A DNA stretch of 21,335 bases from a virus. The notes below the pieces were generated by a model, which searched no databases, was not told where the DNA came from, and saw nothing but the letters and a program-made list of their open reading frames with translations. The DNA lies in IMG/VR virus record IMGVR_UViG_3300017706_001298, positions 1-21,335 of that record; one strand, 5' to 3'. Below, piece by piece: positions 7,872 to 15,636 of the stretch; positions within the stretch are counted from its first letter, which is position 1, and the number at the start of each line of letters is the position of its first letter. The position numbers and the translations under genes were made by a program.

Positions 7872-8893
7872 AAGATTACGGAAATATATTAAAGAATTTA
7901 AAGGAGACCCCACCCCGAGAGTTGAACGACCATATTTTGGTCATAGACGCTATGAATATGTTAATTCGTAGCTTTTCGTTACTCAAGGCGATGAATCCCA
8001 CTGGCACCCATATAGGAGGCCTAGTGGGCTTTCTTCGCTCTTTAGGGTATGTAACTAGGATATTTGATCCAACAAGAGTAGTAGTTATATGGGACGGTAA
8101 AGGAGGTTCTGGAAACAGACAAAATATAGACCCTAACTATAAAGCACAACGTGCTACATCTAGAATAACACACTGGGGTTTGTATGATACTAGAGAGGAA
8201 GAACAAGAAGCATTAATAAGTCAATTATTTAGGACTAAAGATTATTTAGAATGTCTTCCTATGCAGCAAATAGTTATGGAAAAGTTAGAAGCTGATGATA
8301 TAATGGCTTATCTTGCTAAAAGAGCTTCTGCTGCAGGTAAAAAAGTCACTATAGTTTCTTCGGATAAAGACTTTCTTCAATTAGTAGACAATAATATCGA
8401 AGTATATGCTCCAGTAAAAAAGAAAACATTTACAAAAGATAATATATTTGATGAGTTAAAAGTATTACCAATAAATTATAATGTAGTAAAAGCATTACTA
8501 GGAGATAATTCAGATAATTTACAAGGAGTTAAAGGATTAGGAATAAAGACTATTGTAGCTGAATTCCCAAAACTACTAACAGAGAAAACTGATTTAGAGT
8601 ATGTTTATAATGTATGTGAAGCTAAATTAGACGATAAAAAAGTTAAAAAAATATTCCCTAAAATTATTACTCAATGGGATAGAGTAGAAACTAATTTTAA
8701 ATTAATGGATTTACATGATACATCATTAGATGAAAATGAAATTGAATATGTAGAATCAATACTGAAAGCCGATATACCTGATTTACAGACAGGAGTATTT
8801 TTAAGTTTATTAGATCAAGATCAAATTGAAGGAGTAACTAAAAATACAGAAGGGTGGTTAGAAAACTTTAGGCACTTAACAACCGTATTATGA
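7868..8893 (+). CDS. 5'-3' exonuclease / flap nuclease (RNase H-like, PIN + H3TH)
   Basis: A 341-aa FEN/Pol I 5'-nuclease family protein, functional equivalent of T4 RNase H, for removing primers and flaps. The metal-binding acidic residues are visible in order: V-I-D27-A-M-N, V-I-W-D76-G, L-E141-A-D143-D144, S-S-D166-K-D168 and the H3TH region L-G-D213-N-S-D216-N-L followed by GVKGLGIKT. Since the polymerase lacks a 5'-nuclease domain, this separate protein fits. Overlaps the upstream gene by 4 nt and the next small gene by 4 nt. The first ~180 bases (about 7904-8050) use GC-ending codons (CCC, CGC, GGC, GTG, CTC) unlike the rest of the gene. Confidence 0.88.
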   Translation: MKDYGNILKNLKETPPRELNDHILVIDAMNMLIRSFSLLKAMNPTGTHIGGLVGFLRSLGYVTRIFDPTRVVVIWDGKGGSGNRQNIDPNYKAQRATSRITHWGLYDTREEEQEALISQLFRTKDYLECLPMQQIVMEKLEADDIMAYLAKRASAAGKKVTIVSSDKDFLQLVDNNIEVYAPVKKKTFTKDNIFDELKVLPINYNVVKALLGDNSDNLQGVKGLGIKTIVAEFPKLLTEKTDLEYVYNVCEAKLDDKKVKKIFPKIITQWDRVETNFKLMDLHDTSLDENEIEYVESILKADIPDLQTGVFLSLLDQDQIEGVTKNTEGWLENFRHLTTVL

Positions 8894-9024
8894 GTGGAGA
8901 AGAAATAATAGCACGATTGAAAGACGTAAGAGAAGAGGTAAGTAACGTTAACTTACCACAGGCAATGAAAAAAATAGACTACATAATTGATGATATCTTT
9001 ATGTATAAAAATAATTGTTTATGA
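8890..9024 (+). CDS. Small hypothetical protein, 44 aa
   Basis: Reading frame of 44 codons that starts inside the exonuclease stop (ATGA, 8890) and ends inside the nucleotidyltransferase start (ATGA, 9021). These double 4-nt couplings, and the absence of any other explanation for this gap, support it as a real gene. The product is a soluble, probably helical peptide beginning MSGEEIIARLKDVREE and ending in a Cys-containing tail. I do not recognise it. The DNA inside holds a perfect 7-bp hairpin (8937-8957). Confidence 0.55.
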   Translation: MSGEEIIARLKDVREEVSNVNLPQAMKKIDYIIDDIFMYKNNCL

Positions 9025-9437
9025 AAAAAGGGGTTATAGCAGGAAATTTTGACGTATTACATCCAGGTTATATTGCGATGTTTAAAGAAATGAAAGAAAA
9101 CTGTACCTGTTTAATTGTACTTTTACATACAGATCCTTCAATAGAAAGACCACATAAGTTAAGACCTATACTTTCTTCAAAAGAAAGAAAAGAAATGTTA
9201 GAAAGCATAAAGTATGTAGATGATGTTATAAGGTATACGTACGAAGAACAACTTTATGATTTATTAAAAATGGGAGAATTTGATATAAGATTTTTAGGAG
9301 ATGATTATATCAATAAACCTTTCACTGGAGATGATCTTAAAATACCTATTCACTATATGAATAGAGACCACGGGTGGTCAACAACTAAGTTTAAACAGTT
9401 AATCGCAGAAAGTTATGAAAAAAGCAATAATAGTTAG
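9021..9437 (+). CDS. Cytidylyltransferase-like nucleotidyltransferase (TagD-type), copy 1
   Basis: 138 aa from the ATG at 9021, chosen because it sits in an ATGA overlap with the upstream small gene; a TTG two codons earlier is less likely. The nucleotidyltransferase fold opens with G-N-F-D-V-L-H14-P-G-Y17, a version of the HxGH nucleotide-binding motif with Tyr for the second His, and ends with D-H-G-W-S-T-T-K, matching the ISSTK/ISTT signature. This is the glycerol-3-phosphate cytidylyltransferase-like family, which couples CTP to a phosphorylated alcohol or sugar; the substrate here is unknown. The HPGY variant recurs in marine phage homologues as I recall. Its 3' end overlaps the next nucleotidyltransferase by 23 nt. 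Confidence 0.8.
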   Translation: MKKGVIAGNFDVLHPGYIAMFKEMKENCTCLIVLLHTDPSIERPHKLRPILSSKERKEMLESIKYVDDVIRYTYEEQLYDLLKMGEFDIRFLGDDYINKPFTGDDLKIPIHYMNRDHGWSTTKFKQLIAESYEKSNNS

Positions 9438-9837
9438 CGGCTATTTTAATCCCTTACATAAAGGACATTTAGAATTATTTGAAAAATCAAAAGAAGCTGG
9501 AGACGCTTTAATTGTAATAGTAAATAATGATAAACAAAGAGAAATGAAAGGTTCTAAGTTTTTTATGGACGAACAGGAAAGAGTACAAATCATCAGAGCT
9601 TTGAGCATAGTAGATATGGCTTGGATATCAATTGATGAGGATAGTACTCAAAATGAAACTCTTAAGTTAATGTTTGGTAAATTTAACGAAACATATAAAC
9701 TTGCTTTCGCTAATGGAGGAGACCAGAATAACAATACTATACCAGAAAGGAATGTATGTGAGCAATTTGGGATAGAATTAATTGACGGTTTAGGAGATAA
9801 AATACAATCAAGCAGTTGGTTATTAGAGAAAAAATAA
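9415..9837 (+). CDS. Nucleotidyltransferase (RfaE-C/cytidylyltransferase-like), copy 2
   Basis: 140 aa, starting within the last 23 nt of copy 1. It has the full motif F-N-P-L-H15-K-G-H18 near the N-terminus and ends with G-D-K-I-Q-S-S-S-W-L-L, a form of the ISSS/T signature. The N-G-G-D-Q region (about 99-103) resembles the nucleotide-contacting GGD of RfaE/HldE C-terminal domains. It probably transfers a nucleotide to a small phosphorylated substrate. The two neighbours share a fold but differ in the key motif (HPGY against HKGH) and have little similarity elsewhere, so they may take different substrates or act as a pair. The helicase promoter overlaps its 3' end. Confidence 0.8.
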   Translation: MKKAIIVSGYFNPLHKGHLELFEKSKEAGDALIVIVNNDKQREMKGSKFFMDEQERVQIIRALSIVDMAWISIDEDSTQNETLKLMFGKFNETYKLAFANGGDQNNNTIPERNVCEQFGIELIDGLGDKIQSSSWLLEKK

Positions 9838-9845
9838 TTATATTA
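9816..9845 (+). promoter_or_regulatory. Bacteroidota-type promoter P4 (helicase)
   Basis: AGTTGG puts TTG at 9816-9818, inside the end of the nucleotidyltransferase gene. TATATTA is at 9839-9845, 23 nt from first T to first T. An AGGTTAT element at 9858-9864 lies 2 nt before the ATG. Confidence 0.6.
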
Positions 9846-9866
9846 ATAAAACAAAACAGGTTATAG

Positions 9867-11207
9867 ATGACGCTAAAAAGACTTCAAGAATACGGTAAAG
9901 GATTTCAATTAAAAGTATTAGGATCCCTCCTTACCGATAAAACATTCCTTCTGAATGTTAGAGATGTATTACATGATCATTATTTCGATGCTGATTCTCA
10001 TAAATGGATTGTAGGAGAAGTATGTAGTTATTTTGATAAGTACCATACTAATATAACGATGGATGTACTTAAAGTAAAACTTCAAAAAGTAGAAAACGAA
10101 GTACTTAAAGTAGCTCTTAAAGAAGAGTTAAGACATTCATACGAAGCATCTACTGAAGATGTAGAATATGTACAGGAGGAGTTTACTAACTTCTGTAAGA
10201 ATCAAGAAATGAAAAACGCAATCCTTAACTCAGCTGATTTACTTAAGGATAGTGATTTTGATGGTATTAGAAATACTATTGAGAAAGCTATGAAAGCTGG
10301 GATGGATAAAAATATTGGACATGAATACAATAAAGATATTGAAACTCGTTATCGTGATAACTACCGTCCTACTATTCCTTCTCCTTGGCCTGTCTTCAAT
10401 GATGGTATCCAAGGTGGATTTGGACCTGGGGACCTGGGTATTGTTTTTGGTTCTCCGGGAGGTGGTAAATCTTGGACTATGGTTGCTATTGCTGCTCATG
10501 CTGTTCAGCTGGGCTATAAGGTTAATTATTATACATTGGAACTCGGAGAAGATTATGTGGGTAAGAGGTTCGATTGTTATTTCACTGGTTATACTATCGA
10601 TGAGATTAACGAGCATAGGCCGGAAGTTCAGAAATATGTTGATAACCTCAAAGGTAAATTAATAGTAAAAGAATATCCTCCAAAAGGAGCATCAGTTAAT
10701 ACGATTAAATCACATATACAAAAATGTGTAGATATGGATCATAAACCTGATATGATAGTTATTGATTATGTTGATTACTTAAAAGCTCCTTCTAGAGGAA
10801 GGAACTCAGAAAGAAAAGATGAAATCGATGATGTATTTATCGCAACAAAAGGACTAGCAAAAGAACTTAAGATACCTATTCTTACACCGTCTCAGGTAAA
10901 TAGAATGGGAGCTAGAGATAGTATTATCGAAGGTGATAAAGCAGCTGGGAGTTACGATAAAATGATGGTAGCAGATATTTGTATATCGCTATCAAGACAA
11001 AAAGAAGATAAGGTACTAGGTACAGGGAGAGTACACGTTATGAAAAATAGATACGGACAAGATGGTATGACATATAATATAAAAATGGATACTAATAATG
11101 GACGTATTGAGTTCGAAGGCAAGGCAATGACACATGATGAACTACCAGATAATAACGCAGGACCTAAGTTTTCATTAGATAGAGAAACTATGAATAAATT
11201 ATTTTAA
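9867..11207 (+). CDS. Replicative DNA helicase, DnaB/gp41-like
   Basis: A 446-aa hexameric replicative helicase of the DnaB/T4 gp41 family. The N-terminal helical domain (1-150) is followed by the RecA-like motor. Walker A is G195-S-P-G-G-G-K201-S202, then YYTLELGEDYVGKR (motif 1a), Walker B M-I-V-I-D300-Y, the S-Q-V-N motif 3 Gln, and MKNRYGQDGM with the arginine-finger region near the C-terminus. It would unwind the fork ahead of the polymerase and interact with a primase not seen in this window. Bases about 10347-10650, centred on the Walker A codons, use CGT, CTG, CTC, GGG and CAG with no TTA, while both flanks use TTA and AGA; this looks like a local replacement. Own promoter P4. Confidence 0.92.
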   Translation: MTLKRLQEYGKGFQLKVLGSLLTDKTFLLNVRDVLHDHYFDADSHKWIVGEVCSYFDKYHTNITMDVLKVKLQKVENEVLKVALKEELRHSYEASTEDVEYVQEEFTNFCKNQEMKNAILNSADLLKDSDFDGIRNTIEKAMKAGMDKNIGHEYNKDIETRYRDNYRPTIPSPWPVFNDGIQGGFGPGDLGIVFGSPGGGKSWTMVAIAAHAVQLGYKVNYYTLELGEDYVGKRFDCYFTGYTIDEINEHRPEVQKYVDNLKGKLIVKEYPPKGASVNTIKSHIQKCVDMDHKPDMIVIDYVDYLKAPSRGRNSERKDEIDDVFIATKGLAKELKIPILTPSQVNRMGARDSIIEGDKAAGSYDKMMVADICISLSRQKEDKVLGTGRVHVMKNRYGQDGMTYNIKMDTNNGRIEFEGKAMTHDELPDNNAGPKFSLDRETMNKLF

Positions 11208-11254
11208 AATTATTAACGAAAAGTTGCATAAAGTGGAATATATAATCTATTTAT

Positions 11255-11295
11255 TAAGGTCTGCTGAGAGCTCCCTTATGCAGACATTTTTGTCT
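11255..11295 (+). promoter_or_regulatory. Structured leader with competing hairpins before nrdB
   Basis: The 115-nt gap 11208-11322 carries mutually exclusive pairings: TAAGG (11255-11259) with CCTTA (11274-11278); GTCTGC (11259-11264) with GCAGAC (11280-11285), followed by ATTTTTG; and AGACA (11282-11286) with TGTCT (11291-11295) around a TTTT loop. The second could act as a weak terminator for the helicase transcript; the third would disrupt it. A possible promoter (TTG at 11224, TATTTATT at 11248, spacing one base off the others) could start this leader. It matches no riboswitch class that I can name. Structure and function are inference. Confidence 0.4.
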
Positions 11296-11322
11296 AACAC
11301 ACCCAAAAATATATAAAGATAT

Positions 11323-12300
11323 ATGAGTTTATTAAAAGAAAGAGTTGTCTATAAGCCCTTCGAATACCCTAAAGCATACGATTATTGGTTAAAGCAACAA
11401 CAAGCTCACTGGTTACATACAGAAGTACCAATGGCACAAGACGTTACTGATTGGAAATCGAATATGAAAGACCACGAAAAGAATGTTGTTGGTCAAATAT
11501 TAAAGGGATTTGCACAAACTGAAACTGTAGTAAACGATTATTGGTCTACATTAGTAACTAAATGGTTTAGAAAACCAGAAATTATAATGATGGGCACAAC
11601 TTTAGGCTCTTCAGAAACTATTCATGCTGAAGCTTATTCTTTATTAAACGAACAATTAGGATTAGACAACTTTGCTGAATTCATGGAAGATGAAGCTACG
11701 ATGGCAAAGATTGAATCGTTAATGAATGTCAGGGATAACCATGATGGTACTGCTAATTGGCATGATAGAGCTAAGTCTCTTGCGATTTTTTCCGCGTTTA
11801 CGGAGGGTGTGAACTTATTTAGTTCCTTTGCAGTTTTACTATCTTTTAAGATGAGAAACAAACTTAAAGGAGTAGGTCAAATAGTAGAATGGTCTGTTAG
11901 AGATGAATCACTTCACTCAGAAGCAGGATGTTGGCTATTTAGAACTTTAATGAAAGAACAACCTAAATTTAAGACTAAAAAATTAGTTAATGAAATAGAG
12001 GAAGCAGCTCGTTTAGCTTTACAATTAGAATTTGATTTTATTGATAAAGTATTTGAAATGGGAGATTTAGAAAACTTAGGAAAAGAAGAGTTAAAAAACT
12101 TTATTAAACACAGGGTTAATACTAAAATGGCTGACTTAGGTCTAGAACCAATTATACCGTCTGAAGAGATTGATAAAGGTGCATTAAAAACTATGAAATG
12201 GTTTGATGCAGTTATCGCAGGAAAACAACATACTGATTTCTTTGCTAACAGGGTTACAAACTACAGTAAGGGACATTTAGATTGGTCTAACGCATTTTAA
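11323..12300 (+). CDS. nrdB: Ribonucleotide reductase class I, small (beta) subunit
   Basis: A 325-aa ferritin-like radical-generating subunit that provides the radical for ribonucleotide reduction. Metal ligands line up with E. coli NrdB: E67 (Asp84 in E. coli), E98 and H101 in S-S-E-T-I-H, E161 in F-T-E-G, E195 and H198 in R-D-E-S-L-H. Tyr105 lies seven residues after E98, exactly the spacing of the E. coli radical Tyr122, so a tyrosyl radical type is likely. Followed by nrdA after 10 nt, as an operon. The codons for residues ~153-164 (about 11779-11817, around E161) are GC-ending (GCG, TCC, ACG, GAG, GTG), unlike the flanks. No Shine-Dalgarno; the start is preceded by a structured leader. 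Confidence 0.92.
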   Translation: MSLLKERVVYKPFEYPKAYDYWLKQQQAHWLHTEVPMAQDVTDWKSNMKDHEKNVVGQILKGFAQTETVVNDYWSTLVTKWFRKPEIIMMGTTLGSSETIHAEAYSLLNEQLGLDNFAEFMEDEATMAKIESLMNVRDNHDGTANWHDRAKSLAIFSAFTEGVNLFSSFAVLLSFKMRNKLKGVGQIVEWSVRDESLHSEAGCWLFRTLMKEQPKFKTKKLVNEIEEAARLALQLEFDFIDKVFEMGDLENLGKEELKNFIKHRVNTKMADLGLEPIIPSEEIDKGALKTMKWFDAVIAGKQHTDFFANRVTNYSKGHLDWSNAF

Positions 12301-12310
12301 TTAAAAACAC

Positions 12311-14026
12311 ATGAGCATAATAGTAGATACTTCCCAGTGGGAAGCAGGCAAAGATTACCCAGAATGGATGAACGAAGTTTCATTAGCAACTATATCTAAA
12401 GGTTATTTACTAGACGGAGAAAAACCGAGACAAGCATATAAGAGAGTAGCAGATACAATAGCAAAAAGACTAGATCGTCCTGATTTAGCAAGTAAATTTT
12501 TCCGCTATATGTGGAAAGGATGGTTGAACTTAGCCTCACCTGTTTTATCGAATACCGGAACTGATAGAGGATTACCAATATCATGTTTCGGAATCGATAC
12601 CCCCGATTCTATTAGAGGGATTGGTCTCACTAACGCTGAGTTAATGAGGCTAACCTCTTTAGGAGGAGGAGTAGGTATAAGCTTATCCAGAGTTAGAGGA
12701 AGAGGGGCTAAAATCGGCGATGGAAATGTAGGTCAGTCAGAAGGAGTAGTGCCGTGGGCTAAAATTTATGACTCTACTATTATTGCAACTAATCAAGGAG
12801 CAGTAAGAAGAGGAGCAGCATCTGTTAACTTAGATATTAATCACCCAGATATACATGAATATTTAGAAATTAGAAGACCAAAAGGGGACCCTAATAGACA
12901 GTGTCTAAACCTTCATCAATGTGTTGTAGTGGATGATAGCTTTATGCAAAGATTAGAGCATAGAGACGCTGATGCTATGGAATTATGGGTTAAAATACTT
13001 AAGTCTAGAGTAGAAACTGGAGAACCATATGTTATGTTTAAGGATACTGTTAATAATGCTAATCCACCTGCATATAAAAAGAACAACTTAGATGTAAGTA
13101 TGACTAATATATGCTCAGAAATTACTTTACACACTGATGAAGAACATTCATTTATTTGTTGTTTATCTTCAGTTAATTTAACTAAATGGGATGAGTGGAA
13201 AAATACAGATTTAGTAGAAACATCAATATACTTTTTAGATGGAGTATTAGAAGAGTTTTTAGCGAAGACTTCTGGAAGGGAATCACTTGCTAGGCCTCAC
13301 AGATCTGCTAAAAAAGGAAGAGCAATCGGTTTAGGAGTATTAGGATGGCATACTTTATTACAAAATAAAAAAATACCATTTGCTTCTATAGCAGCTACTT
13401 CACTAACTAACCAAATATTCTCAGATATAAGAAATAAAGCTGAAGCAGCCTCAAGAAAACTTGCAGATGAATACGGAGAACCAGTTTGGTGTAGAGGAAC
13501 AGGACAAAGAAATACACATTTACTAGCAGTAGCACCTACTGTTTCTAATAGTACGATTGCCGGAGGAGTTTCTGCCGGTATCGAACCAGTTCCTGCAAAT
13601 GTTTATACATTTAATTCAGCAAAAGGTACATTTATTAGAAAAAATCCTGCATTAGAAAAATACTTAGAAGAAAAAGGAGCAAATACTGAAGAAGTTTGGG
13701 ATCAAATTATGAAAGATAGAGGTTCAATCGCTAATTTACCAGAAGATGTAATGCCAGCAGATGATAAACCTATTTTCTTGACATTTGCAGAGATTAACCA
13801 ACTTCAATTAGTAGAACAAGCAGCAGTAAGACAAAAATACATCGATCAAACGCAATCATTAAATTTAGCTTTTGATCCATCAGATTCACCAAAGTTTATT
13901 AACGAGGTTCACCAAGCTGCATGGAGGTTAGGAATCAAAACGTTGTATTATTTAAGAACAGATTCAGTTATAAACGGTGATATAGGTAGTAGAACATCTT
14001 TAGACTGTTTAAGTTGTGATGGATAG
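12311..14026 (+). CDS. nrdA: Ribonucleotide reductase class I, large (alpha) subunit, no ATP-cone
   Basis: 571 aa; catalytic subunit converting NDPs to dNDPs with NrdB. Active-site residues visible: C92 (S-C-F) and C283 (I-C-C-L-S) as the redox pair, N266/C268/E270 in M-T-N-I-C-S-E (thiyl radical Cys268), the P-T-V-S-N-S-T and G-I-E-P loops, and Y546-Y547 of the radical path. The C-terminal tail ends D-C566-L-S-C569-D-G, the mobile CxxC reduced by thioredoxin or glutaredoxin; a thioredoxin gene lies 1.8 kb downstream. The protein is about 190 residues shorter than E. coli NrdA and starts close to the catalytic barrel. The N-terminal ATP-cone for dATP shut-off is therefore absent, as in many phage enzymes, which would favour continued dNTP synthesis. 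Confidence 0.93.
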   Translation: MSIIVDTSQWEAGKDYPEWMNEVSLATISKGYLLDGEKPRQAYKRVADTIAKRLDRPDLASKFFRYMWKGWLNLASPVLSNTGTDRGLPISCFGIDTPDSIRGIGLTNAELMRLTSLGGGVGISLSRVRGRGAKIGDGNVGQSEGVVPWAKIYDSTIIATNQGAVRRGAASVNLDINHPDIHEYLEIRRPKGDPNRQCLNLHQCVVVDDSFMQRLEHRDADAMELWVKILKSRVETGEPYVMFKDTVNNANPPAYKKNNLDVSMTNICSEITLHTDEEHSFICCLSSVNLTKWDEWKNTDLVETSIYFLDGVLEEFLAKTSGRESLARPHRSAKKGRAIGLGVLGWHTLLQNKKIPFASIAATSLTNQIFSDIRNKAEAASRKLADEYGEPVWCRGTGQRNTHLLAVAPTVSNSTIAGGVSAGIEPVPANVYTFNSAKGTFIRKNPALEKYLEEKGANTEEVWDQIMKDRGSIANLPEDVMPADDKPIFLTFAEINQLQLVEQAAVRQKYIDQTQSLNLAFDPSDSPKFINEVHQAAWRLGIKTLYYLRTDSVINGDIGSRTSLDCLSCDG

Positions 14027-14038
14027 CTATTTATATAT

Positions 14039-15631
14039 ATGTCAAAGAGGGTAAGATTATACGCGCAAACAGTAGGAGGTGATATCACTTCGATGTCCTT
14101 GTACCACACTACAATCGCTGAATCAAATAAATTAGCAGAAAATGTATCTCCTGCAACACTTCAAAACGAAGGAGTAACAGTAACTGTACCGGATGGAGTT
14201 AACACTTTTTGGTCAAGAGTTACTGATTCTGGATCATGTGCTAATGTGACTTCTAGTTTTACCAATACTCTTTTTAATCCAAGCAAAAGGTACTTTACAG
14301 TAGCCAATTCCGGTTCTCTTACTAATACAGTACAGATTAATTCACCTGTAACAGCAGGACCAACTACTAGTTCTGTTTCACAAACAGTAGATTTTGATAA
14401 TGTTTCTAGTATGATTATACAAGCAAGCTTTGTATACCCAGATTATACTGCATTTAACGGTTGGTATACAAACGAAACAGGAGGAACTTTAATATCAACA
14501 GATAATCCTTTAACGGTTACTAGAAATACACATACATCTTCAGATAATTTTTGGGCTAGGTTTGAAGGATTTACAAGAACGTATAACTTATCGGCATCTA
14601 AAGCAAGTGTAAATGAAGGAGATGATTTAACTATAACTTTACTTACAACAGGAGTAGACGGAGGTACCAGTATTGATTATACTATTACAGGAATAGATCA
14701 ATCTGATTTATCAGCAGGTAGTATTACTGGATCATTTACAGTAACTAACCAAAGCGGTTCTATAGATTTAACAATCGCTGCAGACGTAACCTCAGAAGGT
14801 CAAGAAACATTATCTATAGATTTAAATGATTTTACCTGTGACCCTGAAACAGTAATAATTAACGACACAAGTACAACCCCAGCACCTACATATTCATTAT
14901 CAGCTACAACACCGGTAAATGAAGGAGATACAGTAATATTTACTCTTACTACAGCTAATGTTGATAACGGTACGGTACTACCATTTACTATAACAGGTAT
15001 AGACAGTAACGATATTACAGGTAACTTAACAGGTAACTTTACAGTTGCTAATAATACAGCTCAAACTATAGTTTCATTAGCAGCAGATAATACAACAGAA
15101 GGTACTGAAACAATGACCTTAGCTTTAGATAATGGACAAGCATCTCAAATTGTTACCATAAACGATACTAGTATACTAATAGGTGGAATTACAATTAATA
15201 GCGGTAGTTTAACTATTTCTAATACAACTATCACAGGTTCTTATACAGGAACGCTTTCAATTAACTATACGGTAGATACTGCCGATGTAGAATTAGGTAC
15301 TCCTAGAGCTTGGACAGGCGGTCAGGTTAAATGTCAAAGAGGGTTCTTACATAACCCACTATTCTACGGTATTGACCCAATAGAAAAATCATTTGCTACA
15401 ATAGGAACAGTATCACCGGGCACTTACACATATACTTCAACAGTAACTTGGACAGGTTATAATGGTGTATGTCAACAGCATGGAGCAGAACCAGGAACAG
15501 GTTCTAACTTACAGCAAGAAGCTTACTGTGAGATGATTACTTTAGGTAGTGGTCCAAATACTTGGAACCATATTGATACTACCTTTGGAAGCGGAAGTGA
15601 TACTCAGCCAATACCATTAACTTTTGCATAA
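14039..15631 (+). CDS. Calx-beta-repeat surface/virion protein, 530 aa
   Basis: A Thr/Ser/Asn-rich beta protein without a signal peptide, therefore probably a virion decoration, tail or fibre protein. An N-terminal region (1-95) with a short Cys-containing loop is followed by a segment with F-N-G-W-Y-T-N (about 141-147), like InlB/Listeria-Bacteroides-type repeats. Two tandem Calx-beta-like domains follow (about 182-280 and 285-380). Each has Y-S/N-L-S-A, N-E-G-D, an I-T-G-I-D turn and a T-E-G-x-E-T/Q-E-T acidic site ending I-N-D-T-S. The last 150 residues are unlike the repeats. Calx-beta-like repeats are common on marine phage particles and bacterial adhesins and may bind Ca2+ or glycans. 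TATTTATA (14028-14035) precedes the ATG. Why it sits after nrdA is unclear. Confidence 0.7.
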   Translation: MSKRVRLYAQTVGGDITSMSLYHTTIAESNKLAENVSPATLQNEGVTVTVPDGVNTFWSRVTDSGSCANVTSSFTNTLFNPSKRYFTVANSGSLTNTVQINSPVTAGPTTSSVSQTVDFDNVSSMIIQASFVYPDYTAFNGWYTNETGGTLISTDNPLTVTRNTHTSSDNFWARFEGFTRTYNLSASKASVNEGDDLTITLLTTGVDGGTSIDYTITGIDQSDLSAGSITGSFTVTNQSGSIDLTIAADVTSEGQETLSIDLNDFTCDPETVIINDTSTTPAPTYSLSATTPVNEGDTVIFTLTTANVDNGTVLPFTITGIDSNDITGNLTGNFTVANNTAQTIVSLAADNTTEGTETMTLALDNGQASQIVTINDTSILIGGITINSGSLTISNTTITGSYTGTLSINYTVDTADVELGTPRAWTGGQVKCQRGFLHNPLFYGIDPIEKSFATIGTVSPGTYTYTSTVTWTGYNGVCQQHGAEPGTGSNLQQEAYCEMITLGSGPNTWNHIDTTFGSGSDTQPIPLTFA

Positions 15632-15636
15632 ATTAG

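Noticed and set aside
8937-8957. Perfect 7-bp inverted repeat GGTAAGT/ACTTACC
   Set aside because: It is inside the 44-aa gene, with no T-run after it and no second copy found by eye; may be incidental.
9015-9020. TTG start at 9015 for the first nucleotidyltransferase
   Set aside because: The ATG at 9021 sits in an ATGA overlap with the preceding gene and gives the standard N-terminus of the fold.
10239-10662. Long antisense (10239-10616, -) and out-of-frame (10315-10662, +) reading frames in the helicase gene
   Set aside because: They lie inside the codon island of the helicase, where missing TTA codons remove stops in other frames. Translations are low-complexity (Ile/Leu/Val or Ser/Thr-rich) with no family signal.
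11255-11295. preQ1-type riboswitch in the nrdB leader, suggested by the queC-like gene
   Set aside because: The crossing pairings superficially look H-type, but the A-rich tail and loop sequence of preQ1 classes are absent and linkers are too short; it also precedes nrdB, not queC.
11634-13134. Antisense frames inside nrdB and nrdA
   Set aside because: They are fully contained in well-supported genes, show no family motifs, and are shadows of the codon pattern.
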